Under the pieces are notes generated by a model that worked only from the letters and a program-made list of their open reading frames with translations, searched no databases and had not been told where the DNA came from. The position numbers and the translations under genes are program-made. Source: Selaginella moellendorffii (Eukaryota; Streptophyta; Lycopodiopsida; Selaginellales; Selaginellaceae). Taken from it: a DNA stretch of 64,000 nucleotides. Location: NCBI RefSeq assembly GCF_000143415.4, contig NW_003314320.1, forward strand, positions 1,040,746 to 1,104,745. Direction: 5' to 3'. Positions 44,901 to 54,563 of this stretch are shown piece by piece; the first letter of the stretch is position 1; the number at the start of each line of letters is the position of its first letter.

Positions 44901-45130
44901 TGGATTCGAGGCTGTGGATCACGCTGCTGGCGGCTTGTAACGCGAACGGGGACGTGAGCAGGGGGGAGCGAGCAGGGATGAACGCTCTGGTTTTGGATCC
45001 ACAAAACTCTGGGCTCTATGTGACGCTTGGGAACATGTTTGCGGCGGCAGGGAGGGAGCAAGATGCTCGAAACATGAGAGCGGCCTTGGATGAGTTGCGA
45101 GCTTTGTCCAGCAAAGACAAAGAAACTTAG
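41933..45130 (+). CDS. PLS-class pentatricopeptide repeat protein, 1065 aa, no DYW domain
   Basis: A single intronless frame. Arg-rich presequence (LGRLRRRGKSDRLLARGIAS) suits mitochondrial import. About 28-30 P, L and S repeats, with clear L motifs (VNMYGKCGAVEEAARVFDEQ, VDMYGKCGSLEASRAVFQRS) and S motifs such as RDSVAWNAIMSLYSSYGRHE. The end has P2-L2-S2 and an E1/E2-like stretch (EHFGCMVDLLARTGKLEAAE, WITLLAACNANGDVSRGERA, SGLYVTLGNMFAAAGREQDA) and then stops; no DYW deaminase. Likely an organelle RNA-binding editing or processing factor that needs a partner. It shares a short promoter region with PURH. Confidence 0.94.
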   Translation: MLGRLRRRGKSDRLLARGIASSPATAPRGKNLLSREDFQGLERVTSLLESGNAGEARRVFDHEVSHLDVRVWNGVIAAFSRHHHRCEEEEDRDLPSVALLHCMLHEGIRPNATTLVTILKECSTDGSKKRGLWIASAGKLIESLVRDGGFDIEDRIGTSLVNMYRICGRLEDARRIFREFHSPSNVVTWTGIITANAESGHFSEAIDLFHRTQLEGVLLDKTSFLAVVNACADCGNLVAGRLAQRLVREAGLEADVVLGNTLVNMYGLCHSVDEACSVFDSIQERTSVSWNVMLSAHARQGNFQMSLIVFRLMQLDGFKPEAITFLAVLESCAAVGSLETGKLVHSNIQEQIGELDPQVGDAVVNMYGKCGAVEEAARVFDEQGHRRSVVSWNSMIAAFFLNVLLEEAFRCFRTMQLQGFHPNFATFVNLLHGCTDLEALAEGDAVYGMVAETEFHSEPGIEIALVNMYSSCGELDAAYQILQGRDDVSLPWSSFLRATARYGYSNETLAVLRRIQLNGIFPNTTALVSGLSACVAPGFLRSGTGIHELVLEAGIQHHLVVATALFVMYGKCKSLDHARLLFDGMVQRDSVAWNAIMSLYSSYGRHEGVIELFRSMLQEGVRFNRASFCIVLSSLVYPAMLLIGESVHSMASQKNYDEDDVVAGALVTMYARLGKLEKAREIFDRVSAKEPSTALWTAMISACVEHREFADAQLLFRRMQLEGVLPDSFTLACAAAVVNSLEMTLLNVAARQRSLDNNVRLCNALVEAYGSKGELDKALDMFESTEEKTQTSWSLVITAATENARHHQGLALYHQMLLEGYRPDKVSLLAALGVCSSLASLKSGRRIHEQVVEAGLEPDEVVASALVDMYGKCGSLEASRAVFQRSEKQDPVLWNSLLAVEARCGGDALRLFHWMQQDGLRSDGASFVSLLAACSHAGVEDKAWDYFAAMKWDFGVVPASEHFGCMVDLLARTGKLEAAEELIFKSRLRLDSRLWITLLAACNANGDVSRGERAGMNALVLDPQNSGLYVTLGNMFAAAGREQDARNMRAALDELRALSSKDKET

Positions 45131-45436
45131 AAGCTTGTACCATTGTTTTTACAATCAAAGACAGAGGTCTCTGACTTGATCTTTCGTTAATTCCCACACT
45201 CTTTCCAAATGACCATTGTGTCCCAAAATCTATAACTTCCAGCGATGCGGAGGAATTCCGTCACGGCTTCCACTGCCAGGATCGATGATGATTTTAATGC
45301 CACTACTCCTGTAAAATAAATAGTCGAGTCTATTCGTACAAAGCCAAAAGTACCATTTTATTTTCTAAGTCAAGGGTTAGGTTATAATCTTTCTCGCTTG
45401 GATTTTTCTATTGTCGAAGCTCTCGTCAGGTAAGCT

Positions 45437-46210
45437 ATGGTCTCTCGCGCTCACGCCGCCCCAACGCTTGCCCGCCAAGCTCCAGCGCCCTGGCATGGCG
45501 GCCATCACCGAGCTTCACACCCGCGAGCTCCAGCTCCAGCTCCAGCACATCCACCACACCACCATGGACACCATCCTCGAGGAGGCCACGAGCCAGCGCC
45601 AGCTTTAGCTCCAGTTCTTCAAGGTGACGCTCCAGTTCGAGCCCCAGCGCCAGCTGCTTTCGTTCACCCTGCTCGCGGCCACCCTGCTCATCTAGCTCCA
45701 GCGCCTGATGCTCGCCACCACGATCCAGCTCCAGCAGCAGCAGTGTACCATCATCATCACGGTGATGGAGCTCCTCTGGTTGTTCACCACCATCACCATG
45801 GTCACCACCATGGTCACCACCATGGAGGACGCCACAACCACCACCACCACCACCACCACCACCACCACCATCGTCACGAGGGTCACGACGCAGCAGTGGG
45901 CACACCAACACCCGCAGCAGTAGTTACAGTGGTTCGGAGGACGCCGTGGTCGCTGCTCCAGCTTCTTCTCTGGGTTTTGGTTGCGATCTTGGTGCTGCTC
46001 GCATGCTTTTTGCTCGTGCGATGGATGTTCTCTCGAAGGAAACAGCGCAGTAATGCTATCTTTCAGGATCCCGGGTGGCAGATCGAAGTTGTGGTGGACG
46101 ATTCTCTGACTGAGAAGAAACAGCTGGAAGCTCACACTCGTGGTTCGCACAGCAATGGCACTCTGGGATTCTCCTCAAAGTGTCCTGCCAACACTGGCAG
46201 TGACGCGTAA
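45437..46210 (+). CDS. His/Ala/Pro-rich single-pass membrane protein; possible front part of a receptor-like kinase
   Basis: An open frame of 257 codons. The first 165 residues are Ala/Pro/His-rich with long His runs (coded by CAC/CAT), with no obvious signal peptide. One transmembrane helix follows (LLQLLLWVLVAILVLLACFL, near residues 172-193), then basic FSRRKQR and a 55-residue polar tail. A strong GTAAGT donor lies at 46208, so the gene probably goes on. Downstream sequence (about 46265-46530) still shows RNMDWKIEQEPTKFRFD, like the juxtamembrane link of plant receptor-like kinases, but frames are broken and no kinase domain follows. So this is probably the front of a damaged gene. The tail region is copied in the inverted arm at 48.3-50.2 kb; the His-rich part is not. 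Confidence 0.45.
   Translation: MVSRAHAAPTLARQAPAPWHGGHHRASHPRAPAPAPAHPPHHHGHHPRGGHEPAPALAPVLQGDAPVRAPAPAAFVHPARGHPAHLAPAPDARHHDPAPAAAVYHHHHGDGAPLVVHHHHHGHHHGHHHGGRHNHHHHHHHHHHHRHEGHDAAVGTPTPAAVVTVVRRTPWSLLQLLLWVLVAILVLLACFLLVRWMFSRRKQRSNAIFQDPGWQIEVVVDDSLTEKKQLEAHTRGSHSNGTLGFSSKCPANTGSDA
45838..45872 (+). repeat. CAC trinucleotide microsatellite coding poly-His
   Basis: About eleven uninterrupted CAC units inside the His-rich reading frame, preceded by a short array of CACCACCATGGT units. Length variation here would change the His run without breaking the frame. The reverse strand would read poly-Gly, which is taken as an artefact. Confidence 0.85.
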
Positions 46211-47720
46211 GTCAGCATAGTGCATGCGTTGGCACATGGAAGATTGTGTACAAACAATCTTCAAGGAGATGAAGTTGCAGAGCAAGAAGACAGCAGGGTC
46301 TTGCTCACGGACGGTGAAGATCACATACAAGGGTCCACTGGTGGAAGTCACCAGACTTGGAAGTTATTGCACAGCTGGCTCGGAACATGGACTGGAAAAT
46401 AGAGCAAGAACCTACCAAGTTTCGATTTGACTGAGCTATCCTCTAGAGGTGACGGGGGAGCAAACGTTAGTGCACCTCCAAAGGCCAGAGAAGTTGCTTG
46501 AGACGAAAGGTTTGAGAAAAGGTAACGTACTACTTTTGCTCTCTGTTCTTGCAGGTGCTCAAATCTCAACTTCAATGAGAAGAAGCAGAGCAGGGCATAG
46601 CGGCCAGATAAGTTTCTCCAGAGTCAAGAGCATCATAAGCCGGGAATCAAGCAAGTGCAAAATTGTGGCAGTATGGTCGAAGTCTACACTGCGGCTTGCA
46701 ACACAGGTTGTTCGACAGGATGGGACGAAGAACAGGATAGGTTGGTCTACCTTGCAAATTGTGAATACGAGGCCGATGCATTCATCACGTGGAAGTGTTC
46801 TGGAGGACGAAGAAACACGACGTTGGTTGCCTGGAACACGAACGTGCACGTCTTCTATCAGATGCAACGAGAAGCTGGCCTGCCTCCAAACGCTGAGACT
46901 TTGCATGGAGCAGCAAAACGTCGTTTCCTGGGATTTGCCGAGAACAACCTTTGCTCTTGAGTGCTACGAGCAAGCCGCAGCCAAACGCTCAGACTTTCAT
47001 GGTGGCGCTCAAGGCACGCGGCGATTTAGCAGAGAAGAGGCTCCACTCGCAGATCTGGGAGAGAAATCTGGAGGGAATCCACTCCTCAGCGTGCTCGCTC
47101 CACGAGAGAAAAGCTTTTCTTGGGAGGTCGGTAAACTTTGCAAGGAAAGAGTGGCATGCAAGGTTGATGGAGCTGTCAATCAAAGATGGTACCTGAAAAG
47201 ACGCGAAAGGATCTTAGCTGGCAGAGACAAAAAAAATATGAGAGACAATACTTATCTCTTAATTAATTTGCTGTCATTGAGTAATTTAATTGATTAATAG
47301 TTATAAACATAGTTTAGACTAATATTATAGTAGAATAAACAAAAATATACTAGAAAGTGTTTATAGGGAAGTTTATAAATTATAATTAAAAAGATTAATC
47401 TAAATGAAAAACAGCTATTAGATATTAAAATATCCTAGAATCTCCAAGCATAGTTTAAGTATATTCAATAGTTTGCTGAAGCAAACCAATTATGGATCTA
47501 TAGTGTTTGGTCACTTTAAACCTATAGAAGCTTATTCACAAACCTATTTACATTATTATATAGAACTTTTTCCCCAAAACTTCTGCCATATTAAAACTTG
47601 GGACTTAAGTTTCTTTGAGATTTTGTTGTTGATTAGATGTTATATTTTTCTTTCAACCATGCTCTGTAAAAATATACAAACTTTATAATTGTAATTCAAG
47701 TTCTTTAAATCTTTTTTAAT
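46015..47720 (+). repeat. Left arm of a large imperfect inverted repeat
   Basis: Matches 48290-50175 on the opposite strand. Shared words in order: GCGATG-ATGTT-TCTC, GGTGGACGATTCTC-GACTG, AGTGTCCTGCCAACACTGGC, GGAGATGA, GAACATGGA-TGGAA, TGAGAAGAAGCAG, GAAGTCTACACTGCGGCTTG, CATGGAGCAGCAAAACGTCG, GGTAAACTTTG, GCGAAAGGATCTTAG, TGTTTGGTCACTT-AAAC and TTCAAGTTCTTTAAATC. Both arms carry broken PPR-like text (YQMQREAGLPPNAETLHGA here, then PNAQTFMVALKARGDL). About 230 bp (47260-47492) is present only in this arm. Confidence 0.85.
47290..47492 (-). repeat. Dispersed repeat inserted in the left arm (relative of the 58.5-kb MITE)
   Basis: Read on the minus strand it runs TTGGTTTGCTTCAGCAAAC, then GGATATT, CATTTAGATTAAT, TTATAATTTATAAAC, CACTTTCTAGTATAT and GTTTATTCT, the same order as at 58539-58740. 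Its right end (AAGCAAACCA at about 47483-47492) marks exactly where similarity to the other arm resumes, so it inserted after the inverted duplication. The other terminal repeat was not found. Confidence 0.6.
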
Positions 47721-47761
47721 TTCATATTAGTAGATGAGAAACAACAAACATATAAACATTG

Positions 47762-48135
47762 GTCAAAGGAAGCAAAGACAACATACTCAAAGGCATTATA
47801 GTTAAAAGTAAAAAATAACCATCAAGCAGGACCATCATTACGAATATATAATTTTCAGGTATGGAAGTGATATTATAAATGGGAAGCTTTACAACATCAT
47901 AATCAACTAATTCCCAAGTTGCAATTACACATAATTCTTTAAACATTAAAATTCTGAAATGTTTCATCTTTTGCATAGGATGGATCCAAATGTTAAAGTT
48001 TGGATTCATCATAACATCTAAACATGAGGTGATAAAAATAGATATTGGTACTGTATTTGAAACTAAAATAAACTTTATCTATAAATTACACTGAAAACAA
48101 TATAGGGCATTTCTTATAATTACACTCAAAGAGAG
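47762..48135 (+). repeat. AT-rich dispersed repeat, copy 1 (centre of the inverted repeat)
   Basis: Direct repeat with 51232-51630: GCAAAG-CAACATACTCAA, GGCATTATAGTTAAA, ACCATCATTAC-A-TATATAATT, TTTACAACATCA, GGATGGATCCAAATGTTAAA, TTTGGATTCA, AGATATTGGTA-TGTATTTGAA and TTACACTCAAA occur in the same order in both. No coding frame. Confidence 0.8.
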
Positions 48136-48289
48136 AGTTAATTCTTCAATAGAAGAAAAACGTGCAACCATCACGAAACTTAAATGTATCAATGACCTTG
48201 TCTAGATCAGTGGAAAGAAGGCACAAAGAAACTTGTCAAGCATCAGCAAGACAAAAGCACATAAGTTACTTTGGACAACTCTCTATGAC

Positions 48290-50175
48290 GAAATCAAAAA
48301 AGATTAAAGAACTTGAATCATTGTTACAAAGTTGTACATTTGTACAGGACAGAATGTAACATTTAATCTACTTGGAGAAGCTTGAGTCCCAAGTTTTCAA
48401 GTTAAGTTTAAGTGACCAAACACCATAGATATATAATTTCCATCCGTGAAATATGATCCAGAGCATGATTGTCTCTGATATTTTTATCTTTTGACCATGG
48501 TGTGCCCCCTAAGATCCTTTCGCCTGTTTTCACATACCATCTTTGTTCCGGTTTCGTTTATGGCTCTGTCAATCTTGCATTACACTCTTTCTCCATTTTC
48601 CTCACAAAGTTTACCAACAAGCTCCCGAGATGAGTAACACCTCCTAATACCCTCTCCACAATAAGATTGTATGTCCATTCCCGTCCCTGAAAGAAAAAGA
48701 TACTTACCATGTGTAAGGAGATAAGCTCCAGAGCCTTCACAGCTTTTCATGAAACTGCCAAGCTTCAGTTTCGCCTTCACAAGGAGGTACTTGGTTTACG
48801 TGATGCTTTGGTCGAGTTAGTTAGAAGTCCCTAACTTCAAGCTGTTTTAGCTATAAGATGAAACAAAAAAACTATGAACTAAAAACTATAGTACCTACGA
48901 ACATCATGCTTCGTAAGGCACTCTCCAGGTACTTCAAATGAGTAGTGCAAGAGGAAGTGCCAGAGTAATACTGAACTCGGGGCGGAAAACTTCTTGAGAG
49001 GCAGCCACGTCTCCACACTTCCTATAGAATGTGATGAGTGAGCACGCAAGTAGTGGATTCCGTCCAGATTTCTCTTCCAGATCTGCGAGTGGAGCCTCTT
49101 CGCCTAAGTCGCCCCGTGCCTTGAGCGCCACCACGAAAGTCTGAGCGTTTGGCTGCCGGCTTGCTCATAGCGCTCGAGAGCAAAGGTTGTTCTCGGTGTA
49201 TCCCAGGAAACGACGTTTTGCTGCTCCATGCAAAGTCTCAGCGTTTGGAGGTAGGCCAGCTTCTCGTTGCATCCGATAGAAGAAGTGCATGTCCCATGAC
49301 GATCGTGTTCCAGGCATGTTTCTTCGTCCTCCCGAACACTTCTGACGCTTCCACATGTCCACGAGGCTGCTTGCGACAAATGAATCTGCTTCGTATTCAC
49401 AATTTGTGAGGCGAGAGTGTTGCTTTCCAGGTAGACCAACCTATCCTGTTCTTCGTCCCATCTTGTCGAACAACCTGTGTTGCAAGCCGCAGTGTAGACT
49501 TCGACCATACTTTCACAATTGCACTTGCTTGATTCCCGGCTTATGATGCTCTTGACTCTGGAGAAACTTATCTGGCCACTATGCCCTGTACTGCTTCTTC
49601 TCATCGAAGTTGAGATTTGAGCGCCTGCAAGAATAGAGAGCAAAAGTAGTACGTTACATTTTCTCAAACCTTTCGTCTCGAGCAACCTCTCTGGCCTTTG
49701 GAGGTGCACCAACGTCTGCTCCCTTGTCACCTCTAGAGGATAGCTCGTAAATCCTTCATCAAATCGAAACTTGGTAGGTTCTTGCTCTGCCTTCCAATCC
49801 ATGTTCCGAGCCAGTTGTGTCATAACTTCCAAGTCTGGCGACTTCCACCAGTCAACCCTTGTATGTGATCTCTGGGTGAGATCACCGTCAGTGAGCAAGA
49901 ACCTACTGTCTTCTTGCTCTGCAACCTCATCTCCTTGAAGATTGATTCTACACAATCTTCCCTGTGACAACACATGCACTGTGCTGACTTACGTGTCACT
50001 GCCAGTGTTGGCAGGACACTTTGTGGAGAATTCCAGTGTACCATTGCTGTGGGAACCACGAGTGTGAGCATCCAGCTGTTTCTTCTCAGTCGGAGAATCG
50101 TCCACCACATCTGCCACCCGGGCTCCTGAAAGATCGCATTCCTGCGCTGCTTCCTTTGAGATAACATGCATCGCT
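48290..50175 (-). repeat. Right arm of the inverted repeat, with decayed PPR and receptor-like text
   Basis: Reverse-complement partner of 46015-47720. On the minus strand a 291-codon open stretch (49979-49104) reads EVAEQEDSRFLLTDG, ARNMDWKAEQEPTKFRFDEG, QTLVHLQRPERLLETKGLRK and VEVYTAACNTGCSTRWDEEQ; further on, LITFYRKCGDVAASQEVF recalls a PPR L-motif. The His-rich domain and membrane helix of the left locus are absent. About 300 bp around 48620-48930 has no match in the left arm. No complete gene is present. Confidence 0.8.
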
Positions 50176-50845
50176 CAATCACGAAATGCTCTCCACAGTA
50201 TAGGTATGATATTTCAAAAAGAGAAATGGATATCTTTCCAATCCTAATGTCCTACTTGCAGTGACACGCCACTTTGCATACTTTGAATAACGAAACTCTT
50301 TTTTTCTCGTTTTTCAACTTAGCACTCATTGAATGGGATCATGGAGACACAAGCCATCAGCGTGCACAAACTACTTCCTCTGCAGAAAACTGGGGAAAGA
50401 AACACGAGATAAATATCTATCCATTGCTGTTTTGATAGTCTCACGGTGCCCAACTGAAAGCATGAGACTGATAGATGCAAAAATGCAAGTTGGATTATCT
50501 TTGTCATGTAGATGGCATCCTTGTTGTCTTCACGCTCCTGCCTACCAGTATTCTTTTTCTCGGCCGGTGGAGGTCTCTTATTATGGTTGCCTCTATTGCA
50601 GACACAACATATCAAAGTAGTTTCCATAATGTCAGAGGCAAAAGCAAAAGAATTAACCCATCTGGGTACTGGAATAAAAGCCAGTTTGTCACAGACGGTA
50701 GAGCAGCAATCCAGTGACCCAACAGTGGAGGGAATTAGCACCATCCGGTTTTACTTCTTCATCGTGGATCCTTAGCTCCTCAAGAGGTCAACCATAGTCA
50801 ACACCAGTAAAATCGGTCAAAACTCTTGGAATGATTGAAAATAGT

Positions 50846-50918
50846 TGGAGATGCTAGGTATCAATCCCGGTGCCTCTCGCATGCTAAGAAAGCACTCTAC
50901 CATCTGAGTTACATCCCC
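50846..50918 (-). tRNA. tRNA-Ala (AGC), degenerate
   Basis: On the minus strand the 73 nt run GGGGATG TA ACTC...GAGT, anticodon loop TTAGCAT (anticodon AGC), variable AGGCA, and end with CATCTCC and discriminator A. The acceptor stem and D stem are good. The anticodon stem (CTTTC/GCGAG) has a T-C mismatch and a G-T pair, the T stem (CCGGG/CCTAG) has a C-A mismatch and a G-T pair, and the T loop has ATTGATA instead of the usual TTCGA-type core. It is therefore probably a decaying copy of tRNA-Ala in a repeat-rich area. Confidence 0.7.
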
Positions 50919-51231
50919 TTAGCATAGAAACAAAAATGCAAGGCTTTTCTCTTCACCAGTCTAGTACTCATCCTTGGAGATTCTGGTGTCTTTTGTCGCA
51001 TTTCAAAAGTTTTTTGATTGATTCTAGAGCTCTCAGTTATGCTGTGTAGTGTTAGTTATCCGGTTAGTTGGGTAAAATTGATGTATTTGGAGTCTTAAAC
51101 TTTAGTTGAAAGAAGCTTTAAATTTGAAAAGGACACTTTACAACAATAACAACAAAATAAACATTAGCACTTTCTCAAGAAATTCTAAAAATGAGAAAAA
51201 ATAAATATGTGAAAATTACAAATGCATAATT

Positions 51232-51630
51232 ATATGAAGCAAAGGCAACATACTCAAGGGCATTATAGTTAAAGGCAAAAGTTAAAAGTCTTAACATTAT
51301 ACCATCATTACAAGTATATAATTCTCAATTATAGAATTGATACTATAAATAAAAAGATTTACAACATCACAATAAACTAATGCCTATACATATACTACTT
51401 TTGGTGAGTCTTTAATCCCTTATAAACATATGCATTTTATATATTTTATGGTTTTTGGGATGGATCCAAATGTTAAAATTTGGATTCACTGCAATATCTT
51501 GATATGAGGGGTTTATGATATTGAAAAAGAACTAGATATTGGTATTGTATTTGAATTTGATATATATTTATAAATAAACTTTTACTTATAAATAACAAAG
51601 GACATTCTTTAAAGTTACACTCAAATGGAT
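51232..51630 (+). repeat. AT-rich dispersed repeat, copy 2
   Basis: Direct copy of 47762-48135 (see shared words there), about 3.5 kb away and diverged by substitutions and indels. The surrounding 50940-51870 is AT-rich without genes. No terminal repeats were seen by eye. Confidence 0.8.
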
Positions 51631-52228
51631 TTTATAATAGTAATTGTATATTTAGTAATACTAAATATAGTGAATTTATTCTTTAAATTACAAAAATATT
51701 GCCACTCAGATATAAATATTATTTAAATTTCAGTTTTTAAAAAAAATACCTGTTTAATAAAAATATTGCCACAAAAAAATTAAGAAAATATCCTTTCGTG
51801 TACCAGAATATTTTTAAAATGTTCTTAGTGACTCCTTTTGCTCTCTATATTATCAGATCTGTATAGGACTACATTAAGTTGTACATTCTTGAGGTCAGTA
51901 GGAAGGCATTGATTTGCTTGTTACAACTTACAAGTTCCAAATGCATTAGTTTGGTTTTGGTACAAGATCCAGGCAGGACAACATGCTTGGAATACAAGGA
52001 ATGGAGAGAGGCCACCTTGAAACAAAATCCATCACCTAGCAAGCTTTTAATAATTAGTTTCTTTGAATTGATCAAGCATGCCTAATATCTCTATTTGTTT
52101 GTTCAGAAAAGCAAATGCACTTAAATTTTGAAAGAATGTGAAGGTGACGTTTCCAGTTTTGAGATTTTGTAAGAATAAAAAGTTACTCATTTTAAAAGAC
52201 TTTTAGCTATACAAATATGTAGCTAAAT

Positions 52229-52609
52229 ATGTTTACTAGCAAACCAAAATACCAAATAATATTAGTGTTTAGGCAATTTGATTGGTACAAAAGACCATTT
52301 TATATTGTGTTGGTTTTACCAATTGCTTTACTCATCCTCTTGCATAACACTGCAAAGCAAAACACTATCCCTTTTCCTCCTCCTCTTGTGAATACTATTA
52401 CTATATTATGTATTATTATTATAAGCATTAGTAACATTCTTCATGGTTGCCTGCAGATTCAGCTGCTTGGCTATAGAAACTTGCTGGAGATGGTGGTCTT
52501 TCCAAAGCTCATCTCTCAAAAGGCTCTTGAAATGCAACAAAAGCTGCCAGAATCTCCAAGGATGAGTATTAGCAAATCTTCAGGTGGTGGTGATGGATCA
52601 TCAAAATGA
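52229..52609 (+). other. Open frame, possible last exon of an unknown gene
   Basis: A 126-codon frame. The first 80 residues are hydrophobic and AT-rich and may be intron read-through. After an acceptor-like CTGCAG at about 52457 the text IQLLGYRNLLEMVVFPKLIS, QKALEMQQKLPESP and a Ser/Gly/Asp tail looks more protein-like. No family recognised and no upstream exon identified (a weak candidate at 51879-52085). Confidence 0.25.
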
Positions 52610-53030
52610 TGCTTACTACTAATAAACGGTATTAGTTTTCATGTGTGGTTGCTTTGCTATAGTGATGTTAGCAGATGAAAAGCCTCACTCAATGCCCGCT
52701 CGCTCGTAAACACTGTAACCAAGTGTAGCCACGGTAGATTCGCCTAACGATGGCAAGGCCATGTCCTGATCGGAAAGACACTTGTGACGAGAACGTAGGG
52801 AACGAAGGCTAGCTTTTCTACTTAATTCGATTTGTTCCTACTGCCTCTGATGGCCGAAGTGACCTTACTTAGGATCACGCTTCTGACAAAGTCTATTTCT
52901 TTTTCTCTTCTCTCACTGTTTGGCGTATCACAGCGATTTAATCCTGCTTCGATCGTATCCGCATCTGGACGTCACCATGACATTTGAGCTTGATCTTACA
53001 GAAGGCATGATCCTCGTCATTCCTCCTCAC
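52580..53030 (+). repeat. Duplicated block, copy 1 left part
   Basis: Shares with 58078-58355: GATGGATCATCAAAATGAT, AGTGATGTT-GCAG, ATGCCCGC, CATCCGCATCTGGA, CATGACATTTGA, GATCTTACAGAAGGC-TGAT and CGTCATTCCTCCTC. In the other copy the next matching block follows after about 20 bp; here about 2.4 kb intervenes. Confidence 0.7.
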
Positions 53031-53086
53031 TGAACTTGTCGTAGCCGACGCAGTAAACAACGTTCCACCACAAGCACGTCTTGAGA

Positions 53087-53591
53087 TCATTGAGCAGAGC
53101 AGATCTGATGTCTTGCTCTTGATTCCCGAGGCTTTTGGTAGCTACGTTGATCTGGATGAGACTTCTCTGGGAAGTCTTTGGAAGCCTCTGGCACTGCGTT
53201 GTGGAAACGCTTTTCCTGCTGCCTTGACTTTGGAACCGCTTCGCTGGAGCTCTTCGTTGCCTCGCCATCCTCAGTCGCTGATGTCGGAGGCTTCAGCCTT
53301 GATCTGGTCCGCGTTTTTTGCTCGTGACGTATTCCTTCGTCTCCACAAGCTCGCAAATTCTTCCCAGGACCAGGAAATAAGCATCGTCTGCATAGTCGAA
53401 ACAATGTAGAGCATCAAGAGGATGGAAGTCACGGCCGTCTTGGCCGTCTGTGTAGCTGCTAGTGGCGAGTAGAGATCGTACGCTGCTTACTTTGTGATGT
53501 CCGTTATCTGGGACGCGAACTTCTCTCCTTGATCCTGGGAAGTCAAGCTCTCGAGAACTTTGATATCCAGGTGTGAGTTCAGCTCACTCAT
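53087..53591 (-). CDS. Hypothetical two-exon protein, charged
   Basis: Exons 53591-53491 and 53387-53087 join in phase (GTAAGC donor, ATGCAG acceptor) to about 134 aa: SELNSHLDIKVLESLTSQDQ, then a Lys/Arg/Ser/Glu-rich, low-complexity remainder (EDGEATKSSSEAVPKSRQQE). No domain recognised. A second frame over the same exon is also open for 83 codons (ending VYCVGYDKFSEEE), so it is unclear which, if either, is real. Confidence 0.25.
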
Positions 53592-54529
53592 GTTTGGATC
53601 GTGAGCACCGGTTCCTCTTCTCATACTCTAGTGTCCATTTCCGCTTTATCCTCGCGCCAGCACCTCGTACAGTGAGAAGAACTAAAGAAAAGAACAAGAG
53701 AAACTTACATTGCATTCAAGTGTGACTTTTCCACCACAGAGAGCTCCAATCGCGTCCTTCAAGCCTCATTAATGTGTAAAACCAGCTTCTCGCTTCTCTT
53801 TGGTTCGTACATTGGCAACGAGTAGCCGGAAAAAAAAAATTCCCCGCGTTCCTGGGAGCCATTTAAATAAACTTTGGTCACTAACGAAGCTCGTAAAGCT
53901 TACTCTATCAGACGTGTCGCAGTCCCAAGAAGAGCTTCCTGTCGTGAGGTAAAAGACGAAGAAACCATGGTCGTCGTGGCTCAAACTTCACACTCTAAAA
54001 GCCTGAAAGAAGAAAGTGACCAGGAATACTCCACTCAATCGTACCGCTTCGTATAAATACTGCTGGTCGGTAAAAGAAATCAGCTGAGCAGTCCGCCACC
54101 TATCTCGGCTTTGCTGCTCGATTCGTTCTCGTCGAGCTTCCGGAATCCGGACAGTGTCTCCCCGGCAGCACCGATCTATCCTTGCGTAGGGGACGTCCTG
54201 GAAATCAAGTGCCACAAGAACGCAAAGATCCCAAAGGGACAGACTACGAGAGCTGGAGAAGCTCTCGCCACGGTCTGGGCTAAAGACTAGAAAAGGAAAA
54301 CTGTTACCGGAGAGAGCGATCCATCGCCGGAGGCTTTTCTGGATTGGAAGATGTCGGCGATCAGTCACTGGAGGAGTACAAGAGCGTATATTTCACCTGC
54401 ATTGCCCCGATCGAGCGCGCTTCAAAAGAAAGCCGAGACCTTTCCTCCGGCAGGGTAGCCGCGCTCCCGGCGATCAAGAAAACGCGCTCCCTTGCAGAAA
54501 TCCCTAAAAAGAAAAAAAAAACCACGAAC

Positions 54530-54556
<27 letters not shown>
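54530..54556 (+). repeat. GA microsatellite in the 5' leader
   Basis: About eleven GA units followed by GCGAGCGAGA just before the start codon at 54564. GA-rich leaders are often promoter-proximal in plants. Confidence 0.8.
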
Positions 54557-54562
<6 letters not shown>

Positions 54563-54563
54563 A

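Noticed and set aside
45435-45911. Minus-strand open frame with a long poly-Gly run
   Set aside because: It is the mirror of the CAC repeat in the His-rich frame; its remaining text is low complexity (Leu/Glu/His/Gly) and it has no motif or splice context.
47473-48360. Small open frames in the AT-rich centre of the inverted repeat
   Set aside because: Short, AT-driven, unsupported by motifs, and they overlap repeat sequence shared between arms and with 51.2-51.6 kb.
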